Source: Marinospirillum celere
GTDB taxonomy: Bacteria; Pseudomonadota; Gammaproteobacteria; Pseudomonadales; Halomonadaceae
Assembly: GCF_900112235.1 (NCBI RefSeq)
Contig: NZ_FOLH01000001.1
Span: forward strand, 372,001 to 436,000
DNA length: 64,000 bases
Reading direction: 5' to 3'
Below, one piece after another: positions 20,686 to 28,742 of this stretch. The first letter of the stretch is position 1; each line of letters opens with the position of its first letter. A program made the position numbers and the translations under genes. Below the pieces are notes generated by a model, which did no database searches, was not told where the DNA came from, and saw only the letters and a program-made list of their open reading frames with translations.

Positions 20686-21351
20686 GTGCTGGATTTATTA
20701 CTTGCAGGCGGCTGGATCATGCTGCCTTTGGTTCTCTCTTCCATAGTGGCCCTGGCCATCGTTTTGGAACGCCTTTGGACGCTCCACAAAAAACGGGTGC
20801 TGCCTGCGGGGGTGCTTATGAAAGCCCTCAGCCAGCAGGGCTCTACCGAAGAACTGAATCAACTCAGAAACAGCTCACCGCTGGGACGGGTACTTGCTGC
20901 TGGTCTGGCGCGCCGTGGGCAGGGTGAAGGGCGCATTCGTGAAGCTCTACAGACGGCAGGTTCTCATGAAGTTCACCTGTTAGAAAAATACCTCAGCCCT
21001 CTGGGTTCCATTGCCGCCATTACACCTCTACTCGGCCTACTGGGTACAGTCGTAGGTATGATTGATGTTTTCCAGCAACTGGACCTGGCCGCAGGCAATG
21101 CCCAACAACTGGCTGCCGGTATTTCCATGGCCCTAATCACTACTGCAGCAGGCCTGACCATTGCCATCCCTGCACTGGTTATGCACCGTTTCTTTTTGCG
21201 CCGCGTTGCTGACCTGGTCGTAGAACTGGAAGAAGCCTCCCAACAACTGCTTGATGCCCTCACACCTGACCAGCCTGACCCACTTCACCTCCATGGTGAT
21301 GCTGATCTCAAAAATGGCTCCAGTGAAACCGTCACCAGCACCTGGAACTAG
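20686..21351 (+). CDS. exbB: MotA/TolQ/ExbB proton-channel family protein
   Basis: Inner-membrane protein of a proton-driven energising complex. 221 residues; three membrane segments (about 5-30, 105-130, 145-170), with GLLGTVVGMIDVF and MALITTAAGLTIAIPA typical of the family. GTG start at 20686 after AAGGAG. Followed by exbD and lpxK, the same order as in Pseudomonas, where this TolQ/TolR-like pair next to comEC is distinct from tonB-exbBD and tol-pal. Its outer-membrane client is unknown. Confidence 0.92.
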   Translation: MLDLLLAGGWIMLPLVLSSIVALAIVLERLWTLHKKRVLPAGVLMKALSQQGSTEELNQLRNSSPLGRVLAAGLARRGQGEGRIREALQTAGSHEVHLLEKYLSPLGSIAAITPLLGLLGTVVGMIDVFQQLDLAAGNAQQLAAGISMALITTAAGLTIAIPALVMHRFFLRRVADLVVELEEASQQLLDALTPDQPDPLHLHGDADLKNGSSETVTSTWN

Positions 21352-21360
21352 AGGCTTTTT

Positions 21361-21771
21361 ATGCAGTTTCGTCGGCAAAGCTCAGAACCCGTCCAAGTCA
21401 ACATGACCCCCTTGATCGATGTTGTCTTCCTGCTATTGATCTTCTTTATGGTCACCACCAGTTTTCCTGACCAGCAACTGAACCTACAGCTACCTACCGC
21501 CAGCAGTTCTGAGCCTCGTGAAACGCAAAGAGATAGTATCTTCAACCTTGCCCTCTTTGCGGATGGACGTATACAACTGGATGACCAGGAAATCAGCGAT
21601 GCTGATGCCCTCAAAGAGTATTTACAAACCCTACTGGAAGAGCATACCGACCCTGCCATATTGATCCGGGCTGAACAGGAAGCACCCCACCAACGCCTGG
21701 TCATGGCCCTCGACATCGCCCGTCAGCTAGGTATTCAACAGCTACGTATCGCCACCCGACCACCACACTAG
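21361..21771 (+). CDS. exbD: ExbD/TolR family protein
   Basis: 136 residues with one N-terminal membrane helix (about 18-38) that contains the family Asp in PLIDVVFLLLIFFMV, presumably the protonatable residue, and a small periplasmic domain. Partner of the upstream exbB; nine bases separate the genes. The ribosome site for lpxK (GGGGAGG) follows the stop. Confidence 0.93.
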   Translation: MQFRRQSSEPVQVNMTPLIDVVFLLLIFFMVTTSFPDQQLNLQLPTASSSEPRETQRDSIFNLALFADGRIQLDDQEISDADALKEYLQTLLEEHTDPAILIRAEQEAPHQRLVMALDIARQLGIQQLRIATRPPH

Positions 21772-21792
21772 GGGAGGTGATATACTCGTCCT

Positions 21793-22779
21793 ATGAAACT
21801 TCAAAACTGGATTGAAAGCCACTGGTACGCAGCAGCCCCCGGCCCACTGAACAAACTCCTGTGTTTGGAAAAATTATATTTAAAGCAGCTGGAAAAACGC
21901 CGCCAGGCTTATTCAACAGGTAAGAAAGCCAGCTGGCGCGCACCCGTTCCTGTCATCATTGTCGGTAATATCAGTGTAGGCGGCAGTGGCAAATCTCCAG
22001 TCGTTGCCAGCCTCGCGCGCTACCTGCAACGCCAGGGCTATCAACCGGGTATTATCAGCCGCGGTTATGGTAGCAAGGCAAAAAGCTACCCTTTTCGAGT
22101 GGAACAAGACAGCAACCCCCAAGAAGCAGGGGATGAACCGCTGATGCTGGCAAGGCAAACCCAATTGCCCGTTGCTATCGACCCCAAACGCCCCCGTGCA
22201 GCCCAACTACTCATTGAAGAAGGCTGTGATCTTTTGATTGCTGATGATGGCCTGCAACACCTGGCACTGCAAAGAGACATCGAACTGGTCGTAATTGATG
22301 GTGCCCGCGGCCTGGGCAATGGTCACTGCCTGCCCGTTGGCCCCCTGCGTGAACCGCCACAACGTCTGCAAACAGTGGACTGGGTGCTCTGCCAGGGTGA
22401 ACTGCAACACCCCCTGGACATTGAACCCATCCACTACCACCTGGAACAAACCGCCTGGCGGCGCGGTGACGGCCTCTGGCAGAGCGCCCTTCCATTCAAC
22501 CCAGGCCAAGAAGTACATGCCCTGGCTGGCATTGGCAACCCCCAGCGCTTCTTTGATCAACTAACAGCTCAAGGGCTGGAAGTGACACCCCATCCACTGC
22601 CAGACCACGCCCGAATGTCAGCTGCCACCCTTAACCTACCTGGCGACCAACCCATCATCATGACCGCCAAAGATGCCGTAAAACTTCAACCCTGGCTCAA
22701 CCAGCGCCACTGGATTGTTGAAGTAGAAGCCCGACTGCCAGAAGACTTCCTGAAAGCCCTCAGCCAAAAACTCAAATAA
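21793..22779 (+). CDS. lpxK: Tetraacyldisaccharide 4'-kinase
   Basis: Phosphorylates the lipid A precursor at the 4' position on the inner membrane. 328 residues. N-terminal membrane-associated helix, Walker A GNISVGGSGKSP near 57, GIISRGYG, DEPLMLA, LLIADDGLQHLAL and VVIDGARGLGNG typical of LpxK. Ends directly at a REP cluster. Confidence 0.95.
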   Translation: MKLQNWIESHWYAAAPGPLNKLLCLEKLYLKQLEKRRQAYSTGKKASWRAPVPVIIVGNISVGGSGKSPVVASLARYLQRQGYQPGIISRGYGSKAKSYPFRVEQDSNPQEAGDEPLMLARQTQLPVAIDPKRPRAAQLLIEEGCDLLIADDGLQHLALQRDIELVVIDGARGLGNGHCLPVGPLREPPQRLQTVDWVLCQGELQHPLDIEPIHYHLEQTAWRRGDGLWQSALPFNPGQEVHALAGIGNPQRFFDQLTAQGLEVTPHPLPDHARMSAATLNLPGDQPIIMTAKDAVKLQPWLNQRHWIVEVEARLPEDFLKALSQKLK

Positions 22780-22780
22780 A

Positions 22781-22894
22781 CTGTGGGAGCGCACTCCGTG
22801 CGCGATCGCTTTCGGAGAAAGCTCCCACAGAAAGCTCCTATAAGAATCTCCCACAGTTGAAGTTTTGTTTGTAGGAGCGCATTCCATGCGCGAT
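22781..22894. repeat. REP hairpin cluster after lpxK
   Basis: GTGGGAGCGCACTCCGTGCG CGAT, then inverted GCTTTC/GAAAGC type copies, and a GTAGGAGCGC copy with degenerate stem (attccatgcgcgat). At least three REP units in alternating orientation, directly after the lpxK stop. Confidence 0.85.
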
Positions 22895-22924
22895 ATTTGC
22901 ACTCGCTTGAAAAAGCTTCATGCT

Positions 22925-22940
22925 GTATCCTTTAGGATAC
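22925..22940. promoter_or_regulatory. Palindromic operator upstream of the HigBA-like operon
   Basis: GTATCCT (22925-22931), TT, AGGATAC (22934-22940): 7-bp perfect arms immediately before the ribosome site of the toxin gene. Toxin-antitoxin pairs of this kind are repressed by the antitoxin at such palindromes. A TTGAAA at 22907-22912 may be the -35. Confidence 0.55.
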
Positions 22941-22950
22941 GGAGGCAAGG

Positions 22951-23247
22951 ATGATTATTAAAAAACTGGTTGTTGAAGGAAGGGTTCCCTTTGATGAGCG
23001 CTTAAAGAAAATCAAAGATGCGCGTGCTGTGGCACGCATAATTGCCAGAATCAGGCGGCTGGAAAGTGGGAACCCTGGTGACCACAAGGCCTTATCTGAT
23101 GGCCTTTACGAACTGCGAATTGATGTAGGGACAGGCTGGCGAGTTTACTATACCAAGCGGGGCGATCAGCTTATTCTGCTGGCTTTGGTTGGTAGTAAGA
23201 AAACCCAGACCAAAGATATTAAACAGGTGCTTTCATGGCTGAACTAA
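22951..23247 (+). CDS. RelE/ParE-superfamily toxin, HigB-like
   Basis: 98 residues with the family pattern of the addiction-module killer protein: FDERLKKIKDARAVARIIARI, then a conserved LSDGLYELRIDVGTGWRVYY and a C-terminal LLALVGSKKTQTKDI. By family knowledge this would be a ribosome-dependent mRNA interferase. It precedes and overlaps its antitoxin gene by 13 bases, the HigBA order. GGAGG ribosome site before the ATG. Part of a small accessory island between lpxK and the Trm112 gene. Confidence 0.9.
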   Translation: MIIKKLVVEGRVPFDERLKKIKDARAVARIIARIRRLESGNPGDHKALSDGLYELRIDVGTGWRVYYTKRGDQLILLALVGSKKTQTKDIKQVLSWLN

Positions 23248-23516
23248 TTACTCAGAATTTCGATGCAGCGGAATATCTAACAACACCCGACCTAGTGCGC
23301 GAGTACCTTCAGGCCTGTCTGGATGAAGGTGATTTAGATTTCTTTATTCAGGCACTGGGTGATGCTGCGCGCAGTGAAGGCATGTCAAAAATCGCTAAGG
23401 AAGCAGGTCTGGGTAGAGAAAGCCTATACAAGGCTTTTGGTAAAGGCAAACACCCGCGATTTGAAACGGTATACAAGGTACTCAACGCCCTGGATATGCG
23501 TATAAGGATAGAATAA
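23235..23516 (+). CDS. HigA-like antitoxin (putative addiction module antidote, XRE-type)
   Basis: 93 residues. N-terminal AEYLTTPDLVREYLQACLDEGD, then a helix-turn-helix: MSKIAKEAGLGRESLYKAFG, followed by HPRFETVYKVLNALDMRIRIE. It should neutralise the toxin and repress the operon at the palindrome at 22925. A REP cluster with a pentanucleotide tract begins 20 bases after its stop. Confidence 0.9.
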   Translation: MAELITQNFDAAEYLTTPDLVREYLQACLDEGDLDFFIQALGDAARSEGMSKIAKEAGLGRESLYKAFGKGKHPRFETVYKVLNALDMRIRIE

Positions 23517-23536
23517 ACACCACCCAAACCACCCTA

Positions 23537-23706
23537 TAGGAGCGCACTCTGCTTTGTGGGAGCGCACTCTGCTTTGTGGGAGCGCACTCCGCTTTGTGGG
23601 AGCGCACTCCGTGCGCGATCATCGAAGCATCGCATCGCATCGCATCGCATCGCTTTCGGAGAAAGCTCCCACAGAAAGCTCCTACAGAAAGCTCCCACAG
23701 CGATCA
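23537..23706. repeat. REP array with 20-bp tandem units beside the RAYT gene
   Basis: Four units of a 20-bp repeat (GGGAGCGCACTCTGCTTTGT type, 23538-23617); the last unit keeps the full hairpin GCGCAC/GTGCGC plus GAT. Then a CGCAT pentanucleotide tract (23627-23653) and inverted copies of the GCTTTC/GAAAGC type. Ends ten bases from the RAYT stop codon. Confidence 0.85.
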
Positions 23707-23715
23707 TCTTCAATC

Positions 23716-24162
23716 TCAAATCCAGGCTGCATCCCAAAAGCTGTAGTTCCTTACTGAGTTAACCAGTCCAGCCCTGATTGGGTTAGCGATTACATACCGT
23801 GCCATAGCCTTGAGGTCATCTTCTTTTCTCAACTGACAGTCATGGAAACCTGCCTGCCAAACTTCCAATGAACAGTTGTTTAGTTTACGAATTCTTTTGG
23901 TTGCCGAGCTTTTTACAAAACGTATCTGGTCAGAAAGGCTCACCTTTTCCCCCAACTGAACCAGCCAGTGGAAGTGATCAGGCATAATAACGTAAGCCCA
24001 AGTATAGGCATGAGATTCTGTGTCTCTTAAACTCTCCAGCAAAGCGTGAGCAGTATAAAAGTCAAAAAAGAGAGGGTTTCTGTTTTGGGTAACGCAGGTG
24101 ACCAAGTAGACCTGATGGGATTGAGAAAAGCGACCGACACGAAGGCGATGAGATGATGGCAT
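23716..24162 (-). CDS. REP-associated tyrosine transposase (RAYT, Y1 family)
   Basis: Single-strand DNA nuclease related to IS200/IS605 TnpA, believed to mobilise or maintain REP hairpins. 148 residues. HUH motif HFH at 63-65 in MPDHFHWLVQL, catalytic Tyr about 123 in ARYVIANPIRAGLV, and the RAYT-type WQAGFHDCQLR. N-terminal RLRVGRFSQSHQVYLVTCVTQ is the usual start. AAGGAG before the ATG at 24162. REP clusters lie 10 bases after the stop and 84 bases before the start, the expected arrangement for a RAYT with its substrate. No inverted-repeat IS ends seen. Confidence 0.93.
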   Translation of the reverse strand: MPSSHRLRVGRFSQSHQVYLVTCVTQNRNPLFFDFYTAHALLESLRDTESHAYTWAYVIMPDHFHWLVQLGEKVSLSDQIRFVKSSATKRIRKLNNCSLEVWQAGFHDCQLRKEDDLKAMARYVIANPIRAGLVNSVRNYSFWDAAWI

Positions 24163-24245
24163 AAAAAACTCCTTTTAATCATGACCAGCAATCCAAAAAC
24201 AACATAGAACAAAAACGCTTGTGGTGCCAGACCCTCACAAACCTA

Positions 24246-24318
24246 TCGCTCACAGAGTGAGCTCCCACAGGAAGCTCCTACAAAAATTCGGGTTGTGGGA
24301 GCGCACTCTGTGCGCGAT
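24246..24318. repeat. REP pair upstream of the RAYT gene
   Basis: An inverted GCTCAC/GTGAGC type unit with GAAGCTCCTACA remnant, then a direct GTGGGAGCGCACTCTGTGCG CGAT unit. Together with 23537-23706 it brackets the RAYT. Confidence 0.85.
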
Positions 24319-24386
24319 AACTATTAAAAAAATGGTTACAATGACCTCATGATCAACAAGCATCACCAATTTATACAGGAACTACC

Positions 24387-24575
24387 ATGGACAAAAAACT
24401 TCTCGCTCTACTGGTCTGCCCCGTTTCCCATGCAGCGCTTGAATATGACAAAGAAGCCCAGGAGCTGGTCTGTACGGTCTCTGGCCTGGCTTACCCCATC
24501 CGTGACGGCCTGCCTGTGATGCTCGAAGAAGAAGCGCGTCCTCTAACAGCAGATGAGCGTTTGAAAAAGAAGTGA
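24387..24575 (+). CDS. Trm112 family protein
   Basis: 62-residue zinc-ribbon-like protein of the Trm112/YcaR family that lies between lpxK and kdsB in many gammaproteobacteria. Pattern: [38 protein letters not shown]. Only one Cys remains in the first knuckle (CPVS where E. coli YcaR has CPVC), so zinc binding may be lost. In eukaryotes Trm112 activates methyltransferases; the bacterial role is unclear. Confidence 0.92.
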   Translation: MDKKLLALLVCPVSHAALEYDKEAQELVCTVSGLAYPIRDGLPVMLEEEARPLTADERLKKK

Positions 24576-24580
24576 ACCCT

Positions 24581-24772
24581 ATGAGAACCACTTACGATGA
24601 AGCGGACGATATTCTTGTCCTGCACCTTTCTGAAAAGCCAATTGTCAAAGAAGTGTCACAGGACTGGAACACTCATATCAGCTATGCAGAAGACGGTAGT
24701 ATTGTTGAAATCGTTATACTGGAAGCCTCCAAACAGGGTGCCTGGCCACTCTTGAAAAGTCAGGCGGCCTGA
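24581..24772 (+). CDS. DUF2283 domain protein
   Basis: 63 residues from the ATG at 24581 (MRTTYDEADDILVLHLSE); a GTG at 24572 would add three residues and overlap the previous stop. DUF2283 pattern: YDEADDILVLHLS, DGSIVEIVILEAS. Members often sit near DUF4258 or other toxin-antitoxin-like genes. Function unknown. Inserted between the Trm112 and kdsB genes, six bases before kdsB. Confidence 0.8.
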   Translation: MRTTYDEADDILVLHLSEKPIVKEVSQDWNTHISYAEDGSIVEIVILEASKQGAWPLLKSQAA

Positions 24773-24778
24773 AGCTCT

Positions 24779-25588
24779 ATGGAAAAGCCCAAACCTATGC
24801 CTCACCCAGATTTTACTGTCGTCATTCCTGCCCGCTATGCTTCTTCACGTCTGCCAGGCAAGCCCCTGCTGGATATGGCAGGCAAGCCGATGATTCAGCA
24901 TGTTTGGGAACAGGCCCAAAAAAGCCGGGCAGGGCAGGTGGTGATCGCCACTGACGACCAACGCATTGCTGAAGCGGCGGAACATTTCGGTGCTCAGATC
25001 TGTATGACCCGCAGCGACCACCCCAGTGGCACCGATCGCTTGCAGGAAGTGGCCGAACAGCTACAACTGGACGACCAGGCCATCATCGTCAATGTTCAAG
25101 GTGATGAACCCTTGATTCCACCGGCCTTAATCAACCAGGTCGCGGAAAACCTCGCTGCCCAGCCCGAAGCCAGCATCGCCACCCTCAGCGAACCCATCAC
25201 CGAAATCGCTGCCGTATTTAACCCCAATATCGTTAAAGTCGTCAGTGACAAGCAAGGCCTGGCCCTCTACTTCAGCCGCAGCCCCCAACCCTGGGCACGG
25301 GATCACTTTATCGACAAGGGCAGGGGCCACCACCAACCCGATGCCCTGCCGCCAGGCATCCACTACCAGCGGCACATCGGTCTCTACGCCTACTACACCC
25401 GCTTCCTCAATCAATACGTCACCTGGCCACCGGCACCTATTGAAGAAGCCGAACACCTGGAACAACTGCGCGCCCTCTGGAACGGCCACCGCATCCACGT
25501 CGCCCAGGCCTGTGAACACCATCCACACGGAGTGGATACGGAAAGCGACTACCTGCGAGTGAAAAGTCACTTGGAAAAACAAACCTGA
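24779..25588 (+). CDS. kdsB: 3-deoxy-manno-octulosonate cytidylyltransferase
   Basis: Activates Kdo with CTP for LPS inner-core synthesis. 269 residues. [20 protein letters not shown] at the N-terminus, [18 protein letters not shown], and [13 protein letters not shown] with the C-terminal [15 protein letters not shown]. The ATG at 24779 lies six bases after the preceding stop; a start at 24797 (MPHPDF) is also possible. Completes the LPS genes of this half of the window together with lpxK. Confidence 0.96.
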   Translation: MEKPKPMPHPDFTVVIPARYASSRLPGKPLLDMAGKPMIQHVWEQAQKSRAGQVVIATDDQRIAEAAEHFGAQICMTRSDHPSGTDRLQEVAEQLQLDDQAIIVNVQGDEPLIPPALINQVAENLAAQPEASIATLSEPITEIAAVFNPNIVKVVSDKQGLALYFSRSPQPWARDHFIDKGRGHHQPDALPPGIHYQRHIGLYAYYTRFLNQYVTWPPAPIEEAEHLEQLRALWNGHRIHVAQACEHHPHGVDTESDYLRVKSHLEKQT

Positions 25589-25596
25589 TTAAGCTT

Positions 25597-25863
25597 ATGC
25601 CTGTACTCTCCATATTTTTTGGCATTGTTATACGCATGTGGCACGATGACCACCCGCCTCCACACATTCATGTGGAATATCAAGGCTTTGAAGCTTTAGT
25701 AAATATATCATCAGGTGAAGTGTCGAAAGGTAAGCTTCCCAACAAGGCGGCTGCTATCGTTAAAGAATGGTGCCTGACCTATCAGCAAGAGCTAATGACT
25801 AACTGGGAAAGAGCACAAAATTTTGAACCTTTGGAACGCATTCCAGGAGCAGATTATGATTAA
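25597..25863 (+). CDS. DUF4160 protein, second copy
   Basis: 88 residues, paralogue of the gene at 20143: FFGIVIRMWHDDHPPPHIHVEY is the same His-rich core (HNPPHFHV in the first copy), with an LMTNWERAQN helix. Overlaps the following DUF2442 start by eight bases. Lies eight bases after kdsB. Confidence 0.85.
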   Translation: MPVLSIFFGIVIRMWHDDHPPPHIHVEYQGFEALVNISSGEVSKGKLPNKAAAIVKEWCLTYQQELMTNWERAQNFEPLERIPGADYD

Positions 25864-26107
25864 AATACTCAGCTTTCATTTTCTTGAAAATAACCACCTG
25901 TTTCTGGAGTTTTCAGATGGCAGTAAAGGCATATTTGATCTGCCCGCTTACCTTGCTAAAAAGCAGGGGCCACTTCTTGAGCCCCTTAAGGATGAAGGCT
26001 TTCTTAAACGTGCCTTTCTTGATGCGGGTGCTTTATCCTGGCCTCATGGGCTGGAGCTATCACCAGATCGCCTTCACGAGCTAACTCAAAAGCAGCAGGC
26101 GGCATAA
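25856..26107 (+). CDS. DUF2442 protein, second copy
   Basis: 83 residues from the ATG at 25856 (MIKILSFHFLENNHLFLEFS), with GGAG eight bases before; a longer in-frame start at 25823 lies inside the previous gene. SDGSKGIFDLPAYLAKK and LSWPHGLELSPDRLHELT match the family and the copy at 20411. Partner of the overlapping DUF4160 gene. Confidence 0.85.
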   Translation: MIKILSFHFLENNHLFLEFSDGSKGIFDLPAYLAKKQGPLLEPLKDEGFLKRAFLDAGALSWPHGLELSPDRLHELTQKQQAA

Positions 26108-26111
26108 TCGT

Positions 26112-26159
26112 TCGCGCACAGAGTGCGCTCCTACTGTAGGAGCGCACTCTGTGCGCGAT
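26112..26159. repeat. Inverted REP pair forming a near-perfect palindrome
   Basis: Two GTAGGAGCGCACTCTGTGCG CGAT units head to head, giving an inverted repeat with arms of about 22 bases. Follows the DUF2442 stop and could also act as a transcription stop. Confidence 0.85.
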
Positions 26160-26203
26160 AATCTGCAACCATTAAATATCGCTACAACAAGCATGATGAA
26201 TCT

Positions 26204-26833
26204 ATGACCATTCAGCCCCCTGAAACACCCGAAATCGATGCTTTTCTACTTTGCAAAACCCCACAAGCCTGGGTTGATCATGCCCTGGAAAACCTCGATA
26301 TCCTGCTGATCGACCACGCCCAGTGTGAGAAAAAAGCCGCAGCCACGGCGATGAGTTTGATGCACAAACATGTAGACCGCCCGGAACTGCTGAAAAAAAT
26401 GTCCCAGCTGGCGCGGGAGGAACTACTGCACTTTGAGCAGGTAGTTAACCTGCTTCAAGAAAGAGGCATTGCCTACCAGAACCTGACTCCGGCACGCTAT
26501 GCTGAAGGCTTACGCCAGGCAATGCGTACCGATGAACATGGCCGTTTTATCGACCTGCTGATCATCGGTGGCATTATCGAAGCCCGCTCCTGTGAGCGTT
26601 TTGCGGCGCTCATTCCTTATCTGGATGCCAACCTAGCAAAATACTACCGCTCTCTAATCAAATCCGAAGCCAGGCATTTTGAAGACTACCTCTACCTGGC
26701 CGAACTCTACGAAGCGGAAAAACCCGGCAAACAACCCCTCAAACAACGCATCCAAAAACTCCTGGAAGTGGAAAAAGAACTGATCGAAAGCCCTGATCCG
26801 CAATTTCGTTTCCACTCGGGTGTTCCTACCTAG
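26204..26833 (+). CDS. miaE: tRNA-(ms[2]io[6]A)-hydroxylase
   Basis: Di-iron monooxygenase that hydroxylates the isopentenyl group of ms2i6A37 in tRNA. 209 residues, normal length. Ferritin-like four-helix pattern with iron ligands in DHAQCEKKAA, LAREELLHFEQV (ExxH) and IEARSCERFAAL plus SEARHFEDYLYLAE (ExxH). A ribosome site (GAGGAGG) for the next gene overlaps its end. Confidence 0.94.
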   Translation: MTIQPPETPEIDAFLLCKTPQAWVDHALENLDILLIDHAQCEKKAAATAMSLMHKHVDRPELLKKMSQLAREELLHFEQVVNLLQERGIAYQNLTPARYAEGLRQAMRTDEHGRFIDLLIIGGIIEARSCERFAALIPYLDANLAKYYRSLIKSEARHFEDYLYLAELYEAEKPGKQPLKQRIQKLLEVEKELIESPDPQFRFHSGVPT

Positions 26834-26844
26834 AGGAGGTATCC

Positions 26845-28626
26845 ATGCGAGGTCCACTGCTGGCCGGTTTACTGCTACTGGTACCCCTAGGCCTGCAGGG
26901 AAATCAAGCACTTTATCCAGGGCTTGGCGGTCAACAGAACCCGGCCAGCCTCAACACACGGCTGGCTGAAGATCAAAAAGCGGCGCTAACCCCCTTGGCA
27001 GGCACAGGAATCTATCTGGAACTGCCAGATATGGATCAACTGGATAAAAAAATTGAAGACCTCTCCAAAGATTTGGACACCCTCAGCATCCTGGAAAGAA
27101 ACAACCAGGAATTCGCCAGCCTTAGCGAAGACAACCAGCAGCGCGTAAGAAGCCTGGAAAGACACTCAAACCAATGTCGGGCTGAACAACTGGATGGCCG
27201 GAATCTGGTCAATCTAGCCGCCTGCTACCAAGGCGTTGCCGACTCCTTGAATGAAGGCCTGCTTGATGAACTGGAAAAAAGTGGCCAACTGCGCGCAGGT
27301 TACCAATTTGCAGCACCTGCCTATCCCATTCACCTGCGCTTAGCCACCTTGCCGAAAGCAACCTTTAGCCTGGGGGCAGGGTTTAAAAACCAAATCAAAG
27401 GTCAGGTGATGAGTGCGCCCGTTAGCGTCAATGCTTACCTGGAAACCCGAGAAGTCACCGGAAGCAGCCAAAACCCAACACCCGGAGCCAACCTCACTGT
27501 TGGGCTCAATCAACTGGGTGCAACCTATGCCGTACTCGACCGACTATCCGCACGCTATCAAAGTGAACCTAATGAGCTGTTTGCAGAATATGATGATCAA
27601 CAGCTTTACGAACAAGAAGCCACCGACGACGAAAAATTTGTTCGCGTGGTTCAGTTTGAACTTCAAGAACAAGCAGGCTACACGGATGAACAGCTGCAAG
27701 ACATTCAAGACCTGGCAGATCGAATTCGAGATGACCCTGAGTTGAGCGAGGCTTTAGAAGAAGGCAGGCTTGAACTTCTTGGTGAAGCTGACTTCAGCAC
27801 CGCCACCTCCCTGGAAGCGCGCCGAGCTAGAATCACCTACTTGAATTTTAGTCTTAGCCAGGAATTCTCACATCTGTTTGATCTTAACCGTAGCCGCAAC
27901 CAGCTCCATGCTGGCGTCACCCTCAACTACTACCAAGCCCGTATGCACAGAGCCTTAGTTTCAGTCATGGGGCTGGAAGACCAACGCAACCTAACCACTT
28001 CAGGCGCGACAGCAGAACGCCGGGCCAGAAACCACTTTGACGAAGGCTATCGGACAGAACAGGGTCTAGGGGTGGATTTCGGCTTGGTTTGGCAAACGCC
28101 CAGAATACGGCTGGGCGCAACCCTCTACAACCTCAACGAACCCAGCTTTAACTTTGGCAACCTGAATGACCAATTCCAAGACCCACTTCTAAGCCCCGGG
28201 GGCAACCTGCGGGATAAAGACCAACAAGCCCTGGAAGAACTCTTGGAAGAAGGCCGCATTAACCTGAACAAAAAGGCAACCCTAACCCGTCACCTGGTTG
28301 TTGATAGTGGTTACCGCAACCCAACAGGACGCTGGGGTTTGGAAGCCTACTTTACGCTGGGAAAAGCAACCAACCTCGTTGGTGATCAATATCAAAATTT
28401 AGGCGTTCAACACTACCTGAACTTTGACAACCCCTACCTACAGCAAACTCGCTGGGGATTTAGCCAAAACCTTGCTGGCACCCAAGTAACCGCCCTAGAA
28501 CTAGGAGCCAGCTTCACCAACTGGCTGCACCTCAATGTAGCCTTTACACCCCAAACCAGCGACTTCCTGGGAAGCAGCTACCCGCAATACCTTAGTGCAA
28601 ACCTCAGTGTCCAGAAAAAGCTGTAA
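26845..28626 (+). CDS. Outer-membrane beta-barrel, TraF_2-like family, copy 1
   Basis: 593 residues with a signal peptide (MRGPLLAGLLLLVPLGLQG). Like its paralogue at 30061 it has an NPAS motif, a helical acidic segment, CYQGVADSLNEGLLDELE, a linker rich in acidic residues (about 250-310), then alternating amphipathic strands (LNYYQARMHRALVSV, GLGVDFGLVWQTPRIRLGA) and a C-terminal strand ending in KKL. The family is often named conjugal transfer protein TraF in databases, but no conjugation gene is near; an OmpP1/FadL-like barrel role is more likely. Membership is from memory. Confidence 0.65.
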   Translation: MRGPLLAGLLLLVPLGLQGNQALYPGLGGQQNPASLNTRLAEDQKAALTPLAGTGIYLELPDMDQLDKKIEDLSKDLDTLSILERNNQEFASLSEDNQQRVRSLERHSNQCRAEQLDGRNLVNLAACYQGVADSLNEGLLDELEKSGQLRAGYQFAAPAYPIHLRLATLPKATFSLGAGFKNQIKGQVMSAPVSVNAYLETREVTGSSQNPTPGANLTVGLNQLGATYAVLDRLSARYQSEPNELFAEYDDQQLYEQEATDDEKFVRVVQFELQEQAGYTDEQLQDIQDLADRIRDDPELSEALEEGRLELLGEADFSTATSLEARRARITYLNFSLSQEFSHLFDLNRSRNQLHAGVTLNYYQARMHRALVSVMGLEDQRNLTTSGATAERRARNHFDEGYRTEQGLGVDFGLVWQTPRIRLGATLYNLNEPSFNFGNLNDQFQDPLLSPGGNLRDKDQQALEELLEEGRINLNKKATLTRHLVVDSGYRNPTGRWGLEAYFTLGKATNLVGDQYQNLGVQHYLNFDNPYLQQTRWGFSQNLAGTQVTALELGASFTNWLHLNVAFTPQTSDFLGSSYPQYLSANLSVQKKL

Positions 28627-28742
28627 AACCAAGGTTAATTTCAAAGTGTTACATTTCAGTTACATTATGAAGTCAAACTTTTCTGGTTAAGCTCGTAGAA
28701 TGCCCGCTGATTTATAGGTGCATCAAGGACAAGGAGAAAAAG

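Noticed and set aside
22211-22560. Antisense ORFs within lpxK and similar ones in mfd, nqr and pgm
   Set aside because: They are shadows on the opposite strand of clear genes, with no start signals and biased composition.
23538-23617. Short regular repeats as a CRISPR array
   Set aside because: The 20-bp units are contiguous with no unique spacers and no cas gene is present. They are REP units.
23716-24162. IS200/IS605 insertion sequence
   Set aside because: The protein has the RAYT form, occurs once, lacks tnpB and IS-type end hairpins, and is bracketed by REP units instead.
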